Counted from the first letter of the stretch, positions 43,813 through 54,671 are shown. The stretch is 64,000 nt of DNA from Fragilaria crotonensis (GCA_022925895.1 JAKSYS010000278.1:1-64000), one strand, 5' to 3'. Translations and numbers: made by a program. The notes: a model not told the origin generated them from the letters alone.

Positions 43813-45553
43813 CTATCTAGTAGTAGTACTATCGTCATTGTCCTCCTCGTCAGAATCGTAGTTGCCATCGCGAATCAATTGTTGATTCGCAACAGTTTGC
43901 GTGCTAAAACACGCGTTGCACCACCAAACATTTTCGAGCTCTCGCTGACCACAACACAACGAGCAAACACACTTCTTGCACTTGCGGCAAGAGTGATTTG
44001 ATGGTGTATTGCATTCAATACACCATCCTTCGTTGACGATCGTTTGCATCGCCGCGGCCGCCGAGTTACATCGACAACGTCATCCTCATCGTCATCGGCC
44101 GAATCCGCAGAGGAGGATTGATTGTTGTTCACTACTAGCAATCGTTGTCGCCGCATCCGATGAAGACGACGTTGCAAGAATCTCCAAGCTTCGTTCCTTG
44201 AGCATGTCGCTGTGTCGACGATATTCGTCACGCAACCCGTCGAGCTTTTTTCGAGGGACGCGATTTCTATTTCAAGCGCATCACGTTTGTCAATCAAAGC
44301 CTCACCAGGCTTCTTTTATGTTTCGCAAATCGATCGAGCTCTCGCAGAATCGAATCCTCGTTCCGACGACGCGCAGTCAACTTGTCACGAACGTTTCTAA
44401 TCATGTACTGTGCATTCTTCTGCCTTTCCTTTCCAAGGAATCGGCGTTCAAATATTGCAACGTCTTGGCAAGAATCAACTTGCTGGACGAATCGACTAAC
44501 GGTGCAGGCACAGGCAGCACTTCATCCTCAGTGACGCGACGCTTCCTTCCTCGACGGTTATCGACACTCGCCGCACATTCTGCAATCATCAACTTGCGCA
44601 TCTGCGCACGAGACGCTACGTTTCTGCCGACCGACGCATTTTTTTGAGGTCGCCAAACGAATCTGATTGCATGCAAGCACTATTGTGGATTGGTATGTGC
44701 CCCCATAGGGCCCACGCAAGAAAGCCGACACCACACCGAAAGAACGTCTTATCTGGGTACCGGTCCGCCTCGTCTGAATCTTCGCTCGAGTTGGCAAGTA
44801 TGCTTGGTGTATCATTCTGCTCGTTGTCGTCCTCGCCCAAGAATCCAACATCTCCTCCTCGTGCTCGTCCGTTTGCCTTCTCCCCTTCGACGACGTTTCT
44901 ATTGGTGGCGACGACGACAACAGAATCTATCTTCTCCGCTTCCGCACGATCGCATTCCTTGCCCATTTCGATGAGGCACCACAATATATAGTCCTCCCAG
45001 TTCGTTCCGGATGGAAACTTTCCATCTCTATACGGCGAACCTTTTCTCGTTACAATCGCCATCATCTTCTTGCAATTGCACAAGACCGTCTTGGCATTGC
45101 GATGAAGCGTGCGGCCCGAAATCTTCTCTCCAACCGAAAGCAGTGACTTTTGCGACAGTATCGCCTTATCAATCGAACCTCACCAACGTAGATAAAGAGC
45201 TTCTTGTGGCGGTGCAAAAAAGCTGGAATCAAAAGAATCACTTCTCCAGTTGATGACGTTGGCCCTCCTCCGGCCGCCTGTACCGACTGCGTGTACAGCC
45301 CCTTGAATTTGTTCAAGCCGAGCAAAAACTGATCGTCGTAGGTGATCAAGTTTGGGTCGGCGCCATTCGTACCTTCTCCGTAGAAGATGGAAGTCATCTT
45401 GTTTTTGATCGCGCTCTCCCCCAGAGACCCTCCTCGCCGGATCAGAGAAGGCGAATCATAGCAGGCATACGCAATGAGTGCCTGTATCTCTTTTTGGAGT
45501 CCGCCCGATATGTTGGTCGACCATTTCGACCGGTTTTTTGTGGATTTGCTCAT
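43813..45553 (-). pseudogene. Harbinger accessory ORF2, broken into several frames
   Basis: Starts at the ATG 45553 (MSKSTKNRSKWSTNISGG) with the signature ACYDSPSLIRRGGSLG, then passes through at least three frames: a stretch with NWEDYILWCLIEMGKECDRAE, an acidic stretch, a coiled basic part with RRGRKRRVTED, and a C-terminal cysteine cluster (CIECN, CRKCKKCVCSLCCG, WWCNACF) that looks like a zinc-binding domain. Harbinger elements need a second, Myb/SANT-like protein for nuclear import and DNA binding, and this is its positional equivalent. The N-terminal signature recurs in the ORF at 50683 in the deleted relative. Confidence 0.6.
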
Positions 45554-45850
45554 GGCGGGAATTTTGTTCTTCGACGTATGATACTTGCATGATGTGTCGA
45601 AGATTCTGCCAATAAAGCTCTACTGAACCACATGATAACTTTAGTATCTTTTGTACTCAAATCAATTCAACGCCAAATTTCTTCTACTATTATACATGCC
45701 AATATGTAAAACATAAATAGCATTCCAAGTTGTCTGCTTTGTAATTAATTCTAGGGAGTACGACTGCAAGGACCATTTTTCGAGTTTCCGCAAAGACAAA
45801 ACGTGCATGCTCGTTTTGGGAAAACGTTTCGTTGGCTGAAAGCACCGGCC

Positions 45851-46110
45851 TCAGCAAAAAACTTGGAGACTTGAGACTTGAGACATGCCTCAAGAACCGA
45901 ATTTCGTTCAACTGTGTCCGTACACTTTCTACTCATCGTACGTACCATCCCCGATGAGCATGCGTCAAGATTTCAGCAAAAAACTTGGAAACTTGAGACA
46001 TGCCACATGCCTCAAACCGAATTTCGTTCAACTGTGTCCGTACACTTTCTACTCATCGTACGTACCATCCCCGATGGGCATGCGTCAAGATTTCAGCAAA
46101 AAACTTGGAA
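45851..46110. repeat. Two tandem copies of a ~121-bp repeat next to the Harbinger right end
   Basis: The unit starting TCAGCAAAAAACTTGGA occurs at 45851, 45973 and (start only) 46093. It includes CAACTGTGTCCGTACACTTTC and CCCCGATGAGCATGCGTC. The first unit begins exactly at the Harbinger target duplication. Confidence 0.85.
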
Positions 46111-47335
46111 ACTTGGATCGAAGTTTCCAAGTTTCCAACGGAATCTAACCTCCAAAAAACGAAATGGATTCCCTTATTCGTGACTTAACTTGGATTTCCG
46201 AGTTTCAACTTATCATAGATCGACTTGGACGTCCAAGTTGACCACATTTTTTTAGCCAAGTTTGGCAATCCAAGTTTCGTATGCGCTATATTTGCGCGCG
46301 CATCTTCGTACTCGGAGTGCACCAGTACTTGCACTGCTATCAACAGTATCCAGCACTGAGTGCGTTCATCGTCGTCGGGCGCCATGTTTCAACGATGAGG
46401 AACGACACCACACCAGAGGGTCCTCATCAGTCACAATATGATTGCCACAGTCCTACTTAAGCTATTTCGTCTAAAATAGTGAAAGCCATTAATTCAAGCG
46501 TTGTATTTCTATTCAATTTGAGATAGCAAATGGGAAATAAGGAGCAAGTTCGAGAAAGGGAAGGCAATTACAGATGTCGCCCAACTCAAAGATTTAGGGG
46601 CACATACTGTAGACGGAGAAACGCAGCTCTGGTGGGAGAGGTTGCCGTTATTCAGACCCTGAGAAGGGGCACATTGAGGGAAACGAGGCACTGGTGGGAG
46701 AATTTGCCAAATAGGAAGCGTGCGGCGCGGCAGAAACAACAAGGCAGATCGAACCTTGGCTGACAACAAGGGACTTCCCTGTGGCTTCAAATCAGCTCCT
46801 TGACGTGACGGAGGCTTGAAAAGTGTGATTGACAATGAATCTTTCTCATCAGCTGAAAGGTGTGTAGAATCATCCCAAACAACCCAAACTGGCCGTTTCC
46901 CCTCCGGGAGTGCCATGGTCCCACATGAGGGAGGAAGCGTACACTCCTCAGGTCGAAGTCCTTCACGCAAGTCATTCCACAAGCAAGTTTTCTCTTCTTC
47001 AAAGTGGCTGCTCAGCACTCATGTCAGGTTCAATGAGACGACGAGGCGACGACGAGGACTGGCTGCATTGTGCGTCATCTGTTGTGCCTCGTTGTGATAG
47101 TGGTCAAGAACGCTGTGCATGTCGAATCTTCTGACAAAACATCTGTCCGGAGAGTGCTTATGACGTTCGTCTTCTTTGAAAGAAAACTTGGGAGTTTCCA
47201 ACTTGGATACATAATTTGAATTTTGCTGAATACATGGCACTGGACCAGGACAAAAATAACACAACGAATTCTTTCCCAAGATTCCGTTGGGAACTTCGAA
47301 ACTTGGATCCAAGTTCTGAAAATTTTTGCTGTACA
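46093..47335. repeat. 1.24-kb segment bounded by ~50-bp inverted repeats
   Basis: The left end has CAGCAAAAAACTTGG, then GTTTCCAACGGAATC (46094-46145). The complement of the right end (47268-47330) has CAGCAAAAATTTTCAG, then CTTGGATCCAAG and GTTCCCAACGGAATC. They match imperfectly over about 50 bases. A minus-strand frame at 46509-47018 (169 codons) lies inside but shows no family. This may be an old DNA element; no target duplication is clear. Confidence 0.45.
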
Positions 47336-47339
47336 CACA

Positions 47340-47481
47340 CACCCTTTAGCTGCACTGCAACGTCGTACGATATGGAAGTGCTGTGGGTATAGTGCAATAC
47401 ACATACGGTGGTGATGCCTAGATGCTACCTGGTACAGTAGCTAGGATACTAGTATACGTGGCATAGTGGGCAAAAACGTAG
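47340..47481 (+). repeat. Repeat R, copy 1, left part
   Basis: A roughly 265-bp non-coding repeat beginning CTGCAACGTCGTACGATATG, interrupted at 47482 by the piggyBac-like element and resuming at 50020-50089. Nearly identical to copy 2 (51190-51258 plus 52484-52606), apart from two small insertions (GGT; CTGGTA). Confidence 0.85.
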
Positions 47482-50019
47482 GGGATTCCCGTCCACCCCA
47501 CTGATTTCAGCCGAAATACACTGAAGTCAGTGTCAATTTCTAAAATACGATTTCGAATGAACTTCTTCAGCTACGCAGAAACGTCTTCGTAAGCGTTTTA
47601 AGTGAGAGTCATCTAGTATATCCGATTTGAAGCTGTACTAAATTGAAGCGGTAGTTGTCGAGATACGAATGTTTGAAGTTCGTCAATTGACCGCGAATTT
47701 TGGTCGTTAGAATTTTGCTATGCCGAAAAGTAAACGGCTACGCAATGGCATCGGAGCCGTTGTCTCCGTCTACAAGAGGTTCCTTCACCCTCGAGTCTTG
47801 GTGTGTGCAAAGTACCCCAATGCCGCAAAGGCCGATGTGTTGGATGGCCTTCTTGTAGTTGGCCAAGAGGAAAAAATTGTCTGCAAGCGACCGCAGACCT
47901 GCGTCATCATGCGACATGACGATTTTGACGATGGGGAATTAATCCACGTCGTTGCCCGGTATTGCAAGGTCCAACAAGAAGGAGCTTCCGAACACTTCTT
48001 CAATGAACCACAACGAGATGAGCCTGAAGGTGTGGGGGCAGTGGCTGTTGCCAATGAGGAGGATGATCGACTTGAAATTCCCTTATGTTGAATGAAGACG
48101 CATCAAATTTTCGCGCGCAGGGGTTTGAGGTTGATGACGACAATGAACCTGCTCCGGAGAATATACCAAACAGAAACAACAGCAATACCGAATGTGAGTA
48201 CCTTTCCTGGGGGTCTGAATCAATTGAGCCAAGACGGGCTGCCGGGGTGGGAGATGTACAGCCTAATTTGGTAGGCTCTGACGGAACATTGCATTCGGTC
48301 CTTGGGTACTTTCTCCATTTTGTGCCAATGGCGTTCATTAAGAACGTCATTCTTCCGGCAACTAATGCCAAGCTTTCTGAAGCTCTGACATGGGAAGAGT
48401 TTCTTCGATTCATGGGTATTGTTTTTATCATCGCAACCACCCAATCACTGTCGAGACGAGAGTTTTGGTCGTTGGATCCCCCGAGTATGTTTTCGGGTGC
48501 ACCATTTTGTCTTGATTCAATTATGTCGAGGCGGCGTTTTGAATCCATTCTGAAACACCTCACATTTACACTCAGTGCTCCCCCTTTATTCAAGAACCCT
48601 TTTTATGAAGTAAGTGACATGATTGACGCCTGGAACAATCATACACAGACGTGCTTCACGCCTTCTTGGATCAACTGCCTGGACGAGAGTATGTCCGTCT
48701 GGACCAATCGATGGACGTGTCCAGGGTGGATGTTCGTCCCCAGAAAGCCCCATCCGATGGGAAATGAATACCACACACTTTGCTGTGGTATCAGTGGCAT
48801 CATGTACGCAATCGAGTTGGTGGAAGGGAAAGATAGGCCACGTCAACTCCCGGCTCCAAAATTTTCCGAACACGTAAAAACACCGGGACTACTGCTTCGT
48901 TTAACCGAATGCATCCACCACTCAGGTAGAGTGGTGATAATGGACAGTGGGTTTTGCGTCCTTGAAGGTCTAACTAAACTTCTTGATTTCGGTGTTTTCA
49001 GTTCAGCGGTGATCAAGAAACGGCGTTACTGGCCGAGGCATGTGGACGGCGATGCTGTTGACAAGCATTTTGACAACAGGGAGGTTGGTTGGGCTGACGT
49101 CCTTCCGGGAATTCTGAATGGGCGTCGATTCAGACTCTTCGGAATGAAGGAAGAGGATTATGTGATGAAGTTGATGTCTACATATGGTGCATTGAAGACT
49201 ATTGATGATGCAAGAACGCATCGATCCGTGACCGACGAAAATGGGCAACGCGTGAACAAAAGTTTGTGCTACACGGAACCCTACGTCAACCACTTCAAAT
49301 ATCGTCATCAAGTTGACGATCACAATAACCTACGGCATTCTCCAATTTCATTGGAGATGAGTATGAACACCAAAGACTGGAAGATACGTGTGTTTATGTT
49401 TCTCATGGCGATCGTCGAGGTGAATGCAAGGCTCGCCTATACCTTCTTCAACAAACTCGATTCAACACCCAACCAACTTGAGTTCCGCCAGCAATTGGCA
49501 AAGGAGCTCCTTGAATTCTCAGCTTCACTTCATAGAAGGGGACGCTCAAAGAGGAAACGAGACTCAGGCGCTGTTGCATCGATTTGTAAGTTGGAGACAG
49601 CGCCAGCGTACGCCAGTAGGTGGACTGGTACAGAGTGGGAGTACCTTTCAGGAAAGTACTCCCAACACGTCTGTCGAACCTACAAATGCCAAAAACGTAT
49701 CCGAACCTATTGCAGATGCATGATTGGGCATTGGATGTGTCCTACATGCGTCGGCATTCACATTGCTTCCAAGGAGATATCGACTCATGAATGAGCAACT
49801 GACATCAGTGTGTCCGAAAAAATCGAATTTTGCTCCGGTCCTGACTGTCAATAACTTTTCATCTATTGTAGTTAACAACAAGATTTCATTTCTCCGTTGT
49901 ATTAAACACTAGATTGTTGGTTAGATGCTCGAGTTGCAACGTCAAAGGAGCATTCTCTGATGTTGTAGAGCGCCGTGAGTACACACTGACATCAGTGTCA
50001 TGGGTGATTTTTAACCCGG
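47482..50019. mobile_element. piggyBac-like transposon, 2.54 kb, with GTAG target duplication
   Basis: Boundaries are fixed by comparison with the empty site in repeat R copy 2 (AAAAACGTAGTTTTATG near 52530). Here the same site reads AAAAACGTAG, element, GTAGTTTTATG, so the target duplication is GTAG (47478-47481 and 50020-50023). The ends share GGG, then CACCC, then CACTGAT[TG]TCAG in inverted orientation with small gaps. Near-palindromes of the ACACTGA...TCAGTGT type lie close to both ends (about 47515 and 49985). Canonical piggyBac elements target TTAA, so the GTAG site is unusual. Confidence 0.85.
47720..49794 (+). CDS. piggyBac-like (PGBD) transposase
   Basis: About 691 residues in two frames joined near 48080. 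The N-terminal 120 residues (from MPKSKRLRNGIGAVVSVYKR) form a small basic/beta domain. The main frame has the PGBD fold: FLGIVFIIATTQSLSRREFW, MSRRRFESILKHL, WINCLDESMSVWTNRW (first catalytic Asp), HTLCCGISGIMYAIELVEGK, VVIMDSGFCVLEGL (second Asp), VFSSAVIKKRRYWP and VFMFLMAIVEVNARL. It ends with a Cys/His-rich tail (CQKRIRTYCRCMIGHWMCPTC), the zinc-binding end usual in piggyBac transposases. One base seems missing between LEIPL and NEDASNFRAQ; otherwise the gene looks complete. Confidence 0.88.
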
Positions 50020-50089
50020 TAGTTTTATGACGTTAAATCCAAGGAGTTGAAGAGCTTCTTGGATGGATCACTAAAGCACTGGCCTGCCC
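50020..50089 (+). repeat. Repeat R, copy 1, right part
   Basis: Continues copy 1 after the piggyBac-like element. Matches 52525-52606 base for base up to CACTGGCCTGCCC, then the two diverge. Confidence 0.85.
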
Positions 50090-50405
50090 TGCGTGGTAGT
50101 TGGGGATGGTGGTGGGTGGTGGGTTAGCGAAAAATGGATTGGCAGATATGTCATCACCGAATGCCATTCAAATCGATCAGTTGCAAAACAAGTGAGCGAT
50201 TTTCCATCACAAGTAGAGTTGGTTTCAGTCGGGCGGAGATGTATATCTTGCCGACTGTCCTTGGTCCGTTTATGTGGTACTACGTAGCGACTATATTAAG
50301 ATGGTACCGGCAGATAGTGTAACAGTAAAGGTACCGTCCACTGTTGCATTGGCTTATGTCTTATATGCAAGAATCCTATGATATGGATTCCCAGAAGTCA
50401 CCTTA
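50090..50405. other. Spacer between transposons
   Basis: No gene. Ends with the TTA target duplication (50403-50405) of the next element. Confidence 0.4.
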
Positions 50406-51186
50406 GGCCGGTGCATGCAGCGAACGAAACGTTTTCGGCAGAACGGACGTCCCGTTCTGTTCTGTGAAAACGTGAAATATGGTCCTTACAGGCGTACTCC
50501 CTAGAAATAACCACAAAACCGCAGAATCGGAGAGCATTTTATGTATACTATGCTGACATGTAGAGGTGTAAAAGAAATCAGGCGTTGAATGTAGTTGCGT
50601 TAAAAATGTACTAAAGGTATCATGTGGATCAGTCGTGTCGTTTGTCGCTTGTCACGTCGTTCGTCGAACAAATTTGCCGCCATGAGCAAATGGGCCAAAA
50701 AACCGCAAGAAGCACTCGACAGACATGCCGCGCGGCTCGTGAAAGAAAGGCAGGCGCTCGTTTCGTTCGGATGCTACGATTCGCCGTCTCGGATCAAACG
50801 ACGAGCTTCTCTATCGGATGCGGTTATCGGTGACACATCAGGTGAGTTCCGAAGACAAGAATAGCCGCCTGCCCGCGCACCGCAACTCGCATTGTACTCC
50901 ATTGGCACAGCGTACTGTAGTACCACACCGTCCCATGCCTGGTCCCATTTAGTCCGAGTTCTAATTACGTAGCACTTCATACACAAACTCGGTTGTTGCG
51001 TTTCGTGCGAACCCGGCTTTCACACAGAACGCCCGCGGCGTTCTGTGGTTTCGATCAAAAGTACGCGGATCCCCGAAAGGCGCGTGCGTTTCGGGGGCAG
51101 TTTTGGGGGCTGTAAGGACCATTTTTCCCCAGAATAGACGCGGCGTTCTGTTTTGCGGGACGTTATGTTCGCTGCAAGCACCGGCC
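50406..51186. mobile_element. Harbinger deletion derivative, 781 bp, TTA target duplication
   Basis: Ends GGCCGGTGC...GCACCGGCC with TTA on both sides (50403-50405, 51187-51189). The terminal regions share GGCCGGTGC, CAGC(G/C)AACGAAACG and the ATGGTCCTT(G/A)CAG block with the 4.2-kb element, but the rest differs, so it comes from a related, not identical, family. It keeps only the start of the accessory ORF and lacks the transposase. Confidence 0.85.
50683..50864 (+). pseudogene. Truncated Harbinger accessory ORF2 start
   Basis: The ATG at 50683 reads MSKWAKKPQEALDRHAARL, then FGCYDSPSRIKRRASLSDAV, parallel to the ACYDSPSLIRRGGSLGESAI start of ORF2 at 45553. It stops after about 60 codons inside the deleted element. 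Confidence 0.65.
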
Positions 51187-51189
51187 TTA

Positions 51190-51258
51190 AATGTACTGCA
51201 ACGTCGTACGATATGGAAGTGCTGTGGGTATAGTGCAATACACATACGGTGATGCCTA
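51190..51258 (+). repeat. Repeat R, copy 2, left part
   Basis: Same as 47344-47414, interrupted at the TA dinucleotide 51257-51258 by the element 51259-52483. The Harbinger derivative abuts its left end. Confidence 0.85.
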
Positions 51259-52483
51259 CCGTAAATTACGGTGATTAAGAGATTTTGACGGAATTTTGAC
51301 GGAATCTCATGTACATCCTAAATAACGCAATATTGCGGTGATTAAGGGATGCGTATACAAAACATACTTGCAGGGCACACATTGACCACCAGCATGATCA
51401 CCATTCAGCATCTCCCAGCCAACTGGTGGCATTACAGCCAAAATTGTTGGCATAGAAGCCAACAGCAATGGTCAAGCATGTTGTCAACATGATGTTTGTG
51501 GCACCACTTGTTGAGAGCAATGTCGTTGTGAGGCTTCAACAGGTGCAACCAAGTCCTCAACAATCTTGCCTGCAAATGCCGCTATGGGATGGTATTATTG
51601 AACAGTGTCGTTGACTCGGATTCTCTCAGCGTCACTTTATTGCCAATGCCAAAACATTTGATGGCATTTCAAAGCAAGTGACAGTGGGGTATTCTGCTTG
51701 GAGCAACACTCCCATCGATCGAAAGAAGTGGCGACACAACATGCATCATGGTTGGTTGTTGATGCCTCCTTGCAGCAGATGTCTCCGATTTCCCAAGTAA
51801 AAGACCACCACCAATTTCTTGCAAAAGGAGAGGAAGATAATACAGAAGGAATGGCGCTCTTGACCCGTTAGCAGGAAAAGAACAAGGTGTGTGTCCTATG
51901 ATGAGGAGGATTCAGGCATGCTGTCCATTGACGCGTCGATGACACAGCATGGTATGCAAATTTATCGATAATAGTGACGATAATGATTACATTGCCAAAG
52001 GTTGCAATTGATGAGATAAATTGTAATAGTTGTAAAAAGTCATTATGTAAGAATAATCCTATGAAATTACGTGTACTACTCGCTGTTGTTCAGTGTCCAT
52101 GCTGTTTGCATTGCTTTTGTCCTCGTCTTCACGTCCGGGCTTGTGAACCTCCTTTGCCCTTTCTTGCATGCCTTGTCGGCCTTTCTTGCTTATGACAAGC
52201 TCACCATTGTCATCTTTGTTGTCTGAAATCATGATTTTCTTTGAGTATTGCTCACAATGACAATAGTATCAAACAATTTGAAATGATGTTGAACCACAAA
52301 TGAGCGTCAAGCATTTCATTTGTTCTTTACATGTTGCAAGGTACTACAGTAGTTGTTGACTACTCTACGGTCAGGAATCTTTGAGGAATCCTGTACATAA
52401 AAAAAATCAAAGTTTGCGGTGATTAAGAGTTTTCAAAAGCGATTCATGTACATTCCCCATCCCTTAATGGGCGCAATTTACGG
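51259..52483. mobile_element. Orphan DNA element, 1.2 kb, TA target duplication, CCGTAAATT ends
   Basis: Inserted into repeat R copy 2. The empty site in copy 1 reads GATGCCTAGATGCTAC; here it reads GATGCCTA, element, TAGATGCTAC, so the duplication is TA. The ends are CCGTAAATT[AG]CG and complement, with GGTGATTAAG and CATGTACAT words just inside both ends. A TA target suggests the Tc1/mariner group. I see no transposase; an internal frame at 51974-52195 is Cys-rich but unlike any family I know. Non-autonomous. Confidence 0.8.
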
Positions 52484-52606
52484 TAGATGCTACAGTAGCT
52501 AGGATACTAGTATACGTGGCATAGTGGGCAAAAACGTAGTTTTATGACGTTAAATCCAAGGAGTTGAAGAGCTTCTTGGATGGATCACTAAAGCACTGGC
52601 CTGCCC
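52484..52606 (+). repeat. Repeat R, copy 2, right part
   Basis: Holds the intact, unoccupied site GCAAAAACGTAGTTTTATG at which copy 1 carries the piggyBac-like element. Confidence 0.85.
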
Positions 52607-52729
52607 AAGTCGTCTGCTGGCGCTGGTATACGCAGTGTAGCAGGGTTGGAGCCATATCGTTCGGCGGCAGACAGCCAGAAATTAAAAAAATTAAAATAAA
52701 ATAGGACATTCGTTTACTATCGTCGTAGT

Positions 52730-54000
52730 AAAGGGCGATGTACAAGTACCAGGGTTCCGATACAGGGCGCTCCACGGTTGAGTGGTCGTCGCTGGTCCTA
52801 GTGATTATACCCGATGTAAGCAAAGTGGGTATACGATCCAGACCTTTGGATGAGAGGCGCGCTCAAGCCGGACGGGGACAAGGTTTACGAATACGTTATC
52901 TCGTAATATGTCGACGATCTTATATTCCAAGGGATCAACCCGAAAGAGTTCATGGACTCGTTAGGACAACGTTTTACCTTGAAACCTGGAAGCGTCAAAG
53001 AACCTGATACGTACCTTGGAGTCGATGTGAAGAAGTTTTGAATTCCGAACAGCGACGACCCCGACAAGGTGAGATGGTCATTCGAATCAACTTTGTATGT
53101 CAAGAAAGCCATCACGGATTTGGAGCAGGAGCTTGGTGAAGCCGATCTCAGGTTGCTACCTAGTGCGAAGACACCTTTGTCGAGCGGTTACCGACCTGAA
53201 TTGGATTTATCGCCCGAGTTGGGCAGCAAGCAACTGAATTACTATCAAGGATTGATTGGGGTACTTCGATGGATATGTGAGATAGGGAGGATTGACATCC
53301 TGATGCCCGTGTCGTTGATGTCTCGATACCTGATCTCGGCAAGACAAGGACATTTGGAACAAGTCTTCCACATCTTTGCATATTTGAAGCACCATACGAG
53401 ATCCGCAATGGCATTCGATGACACAATTCCGACGTTTCGCGGTGAGCGTTTCGTCAAGTGCGATTGGTCCGAGTTCTACTACCCCGAGGCAGCCGAAGCG
53501 TTACCGGAAAACATGCCAATCCCGAGAGGCAAAGAAGTCGTAATGAGCTGTTTCGTGGACGCCGACCATGCCGGGTGTCGGGAGACGAGACGATCGCATT
53601 CAGGAATCTTGATATTTGTAAATCGCGCACCGATATTGTGGTTCTCTAAGCGGCAGAATACGGTGGAAGCATCAACCTACGGATCGGAGTTACTGGCCAT
53701 GCGTATATCGATCGAGATGATCGAGGGCTTACGGTATAAACTGCGGATGATGGGAGTGCCATTGTCCGAAGAATGTGCAGTCTTTTGTGATAACTCAGCG
53801 GTTGTCACGAACGCGCAACCGGAATCGACTCTCAAGAAGAAGCATGCGGCCATTAACTTCCATCGCGTAAGGGAAGCCATCGCTGCGGGGACCATCAAAG
53901 TTGCGAAAGAGAATACGCAAACAAACCTGGCTGATATCTTGACTAAGTTGATGCCAGGTTCAAAGATGAAGGAGTTACTCGAGAACATCTTGTGGTAACT
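52730..54000 (+). mobile_element. Fossil Ty1/copia retrotransposon, 3' part
   Basis: A broken Ty1/copia-type remnant. The visible parts are the end of the reverse transcriptase (YVDDLIF and TYLGVDV stretches) and a long RNase H stretch (FVDADHAGCRETRRSHSG, EASTYGSELLAMR, FCDNSAV, NLADILTK). No gag, protease or integrase is seen to the left and no LTR pair is recognised; a purine run (AAAAAAGGGGG) just after the coding part could be the polypurine tract. At least two breaks are evident, but the RNase H part is well preserved, so the copy is not very old. Confidence 0.82.
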
Positions 54001-54328
54001 GGGGACATGACGCCCGGGGACGCGAAGCTAAAAAAGGGGGCCTAGACGAATCGGAGACCCAAACGAAACTGTCGAGAAACAGTAGATCGATTGCCAGGTT
54101 TTCAGTTAAGGTGATCAATCGGGGCCTCTGTCGCAGGGAGTCAATTGTAAGTTCATCAATTGAAGGGACGCCTCTATCTAACGATATTAGTCCAGAGTCC
54201 AGAGTCGCGGGGACTGTTGATATAGCATGCATACAATACGATGCATGCACAGTACTGGAGGACGACAGTACGGACTACGCCAGACTACAGAGAGATGGCT
54301 TATATTTTCGTTGATCGACTACCTGGTA
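54001..54328. other. Non-coding region after the copia fossil
   Basis: Contains the possible polypurine tract at 54030-54040. No gene recognised. Confidence 0.35.
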
Positions 54329-54671
54329 CCGTATTCCTCGGTATTTTGTACTAGTACCCGCCAAATGTACAGCGAAAATGTCCGAAGGGTACTGTACAGG
54401 CCACCGAGGAAAAATGAACTATGCCCAAACCTGTGAAAAACTATAAAATAAAGATTTCAACTCAACATTTGATTATTTAAGTTATACATGTAAAGGCAGC
54501 TTTCAGCGCGTAGATTTCAAATGACCTGACGTTTTAGGGAAATGCCAGAATTTGCTATTCAAAAGGATCGAAAAACGAGCAACATTTTTGAATCGAATGG
54601 GTCGAAAATGTACATCGATTTTCATCAAAGGGTACAAAATTCCGCGGGGTACAAAATACCGAGGAATACGG
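54329..54671. mobile_element. MITE, 343 bp, 23-bp perfect TIRs, TA target duplication
   Basis: The left end CCGTATTCCTCGGTATTTTG continues perfectly inverted at the right end for 23 bases, and TA flanks both sides (54327-54328, 54672-54673). The interior has no coding capacity. Like the element at 51259, the ends start CCGTA and the target is TA, so they may share a Tc1/mariner-like transposase source, but the inner sequence differs. Confidence 0.88.

Larger units (their letters stand above)
41672..45850. mobile_element. PIF/Harbinger transposon, 4.18 kb, TIRs and TCA target duplication
   Basis: Terminal inverted repeats GGCCGGTGCTTTCAGCCAAC at the left end (41672) and its complement at the right end (to 45850), with a few differences further in. 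Flanked by a 3-bp duplication TCA at 41669-41671 and 45851-45853, as expected for Harbinger elements. It carries a plus-strand DDE transposase and a minus-strand accessory gene, the usual two-gene Harbinger layout, converging near 43.8 kb. Both genes hold frame breaks, so it may be recently dead or carry sequence errors. A deleted relative is at 50406. Confidence 0.88.

Noticed and set aside
46509-47018. 169-codon minus-strand frame inside the inverted-repeat segment
   Set aside because: Pro/Ser-rich composition, no motif, no homology that I can name. Kept only as a mention in the region entry.
53976-54060. LTR of the copia fossil equal to repeat R
   Set aside because: R does not occur after the polypurine-like tract, and the sequence there shows no pairing with a left copy, so R cannot be called its LTR.
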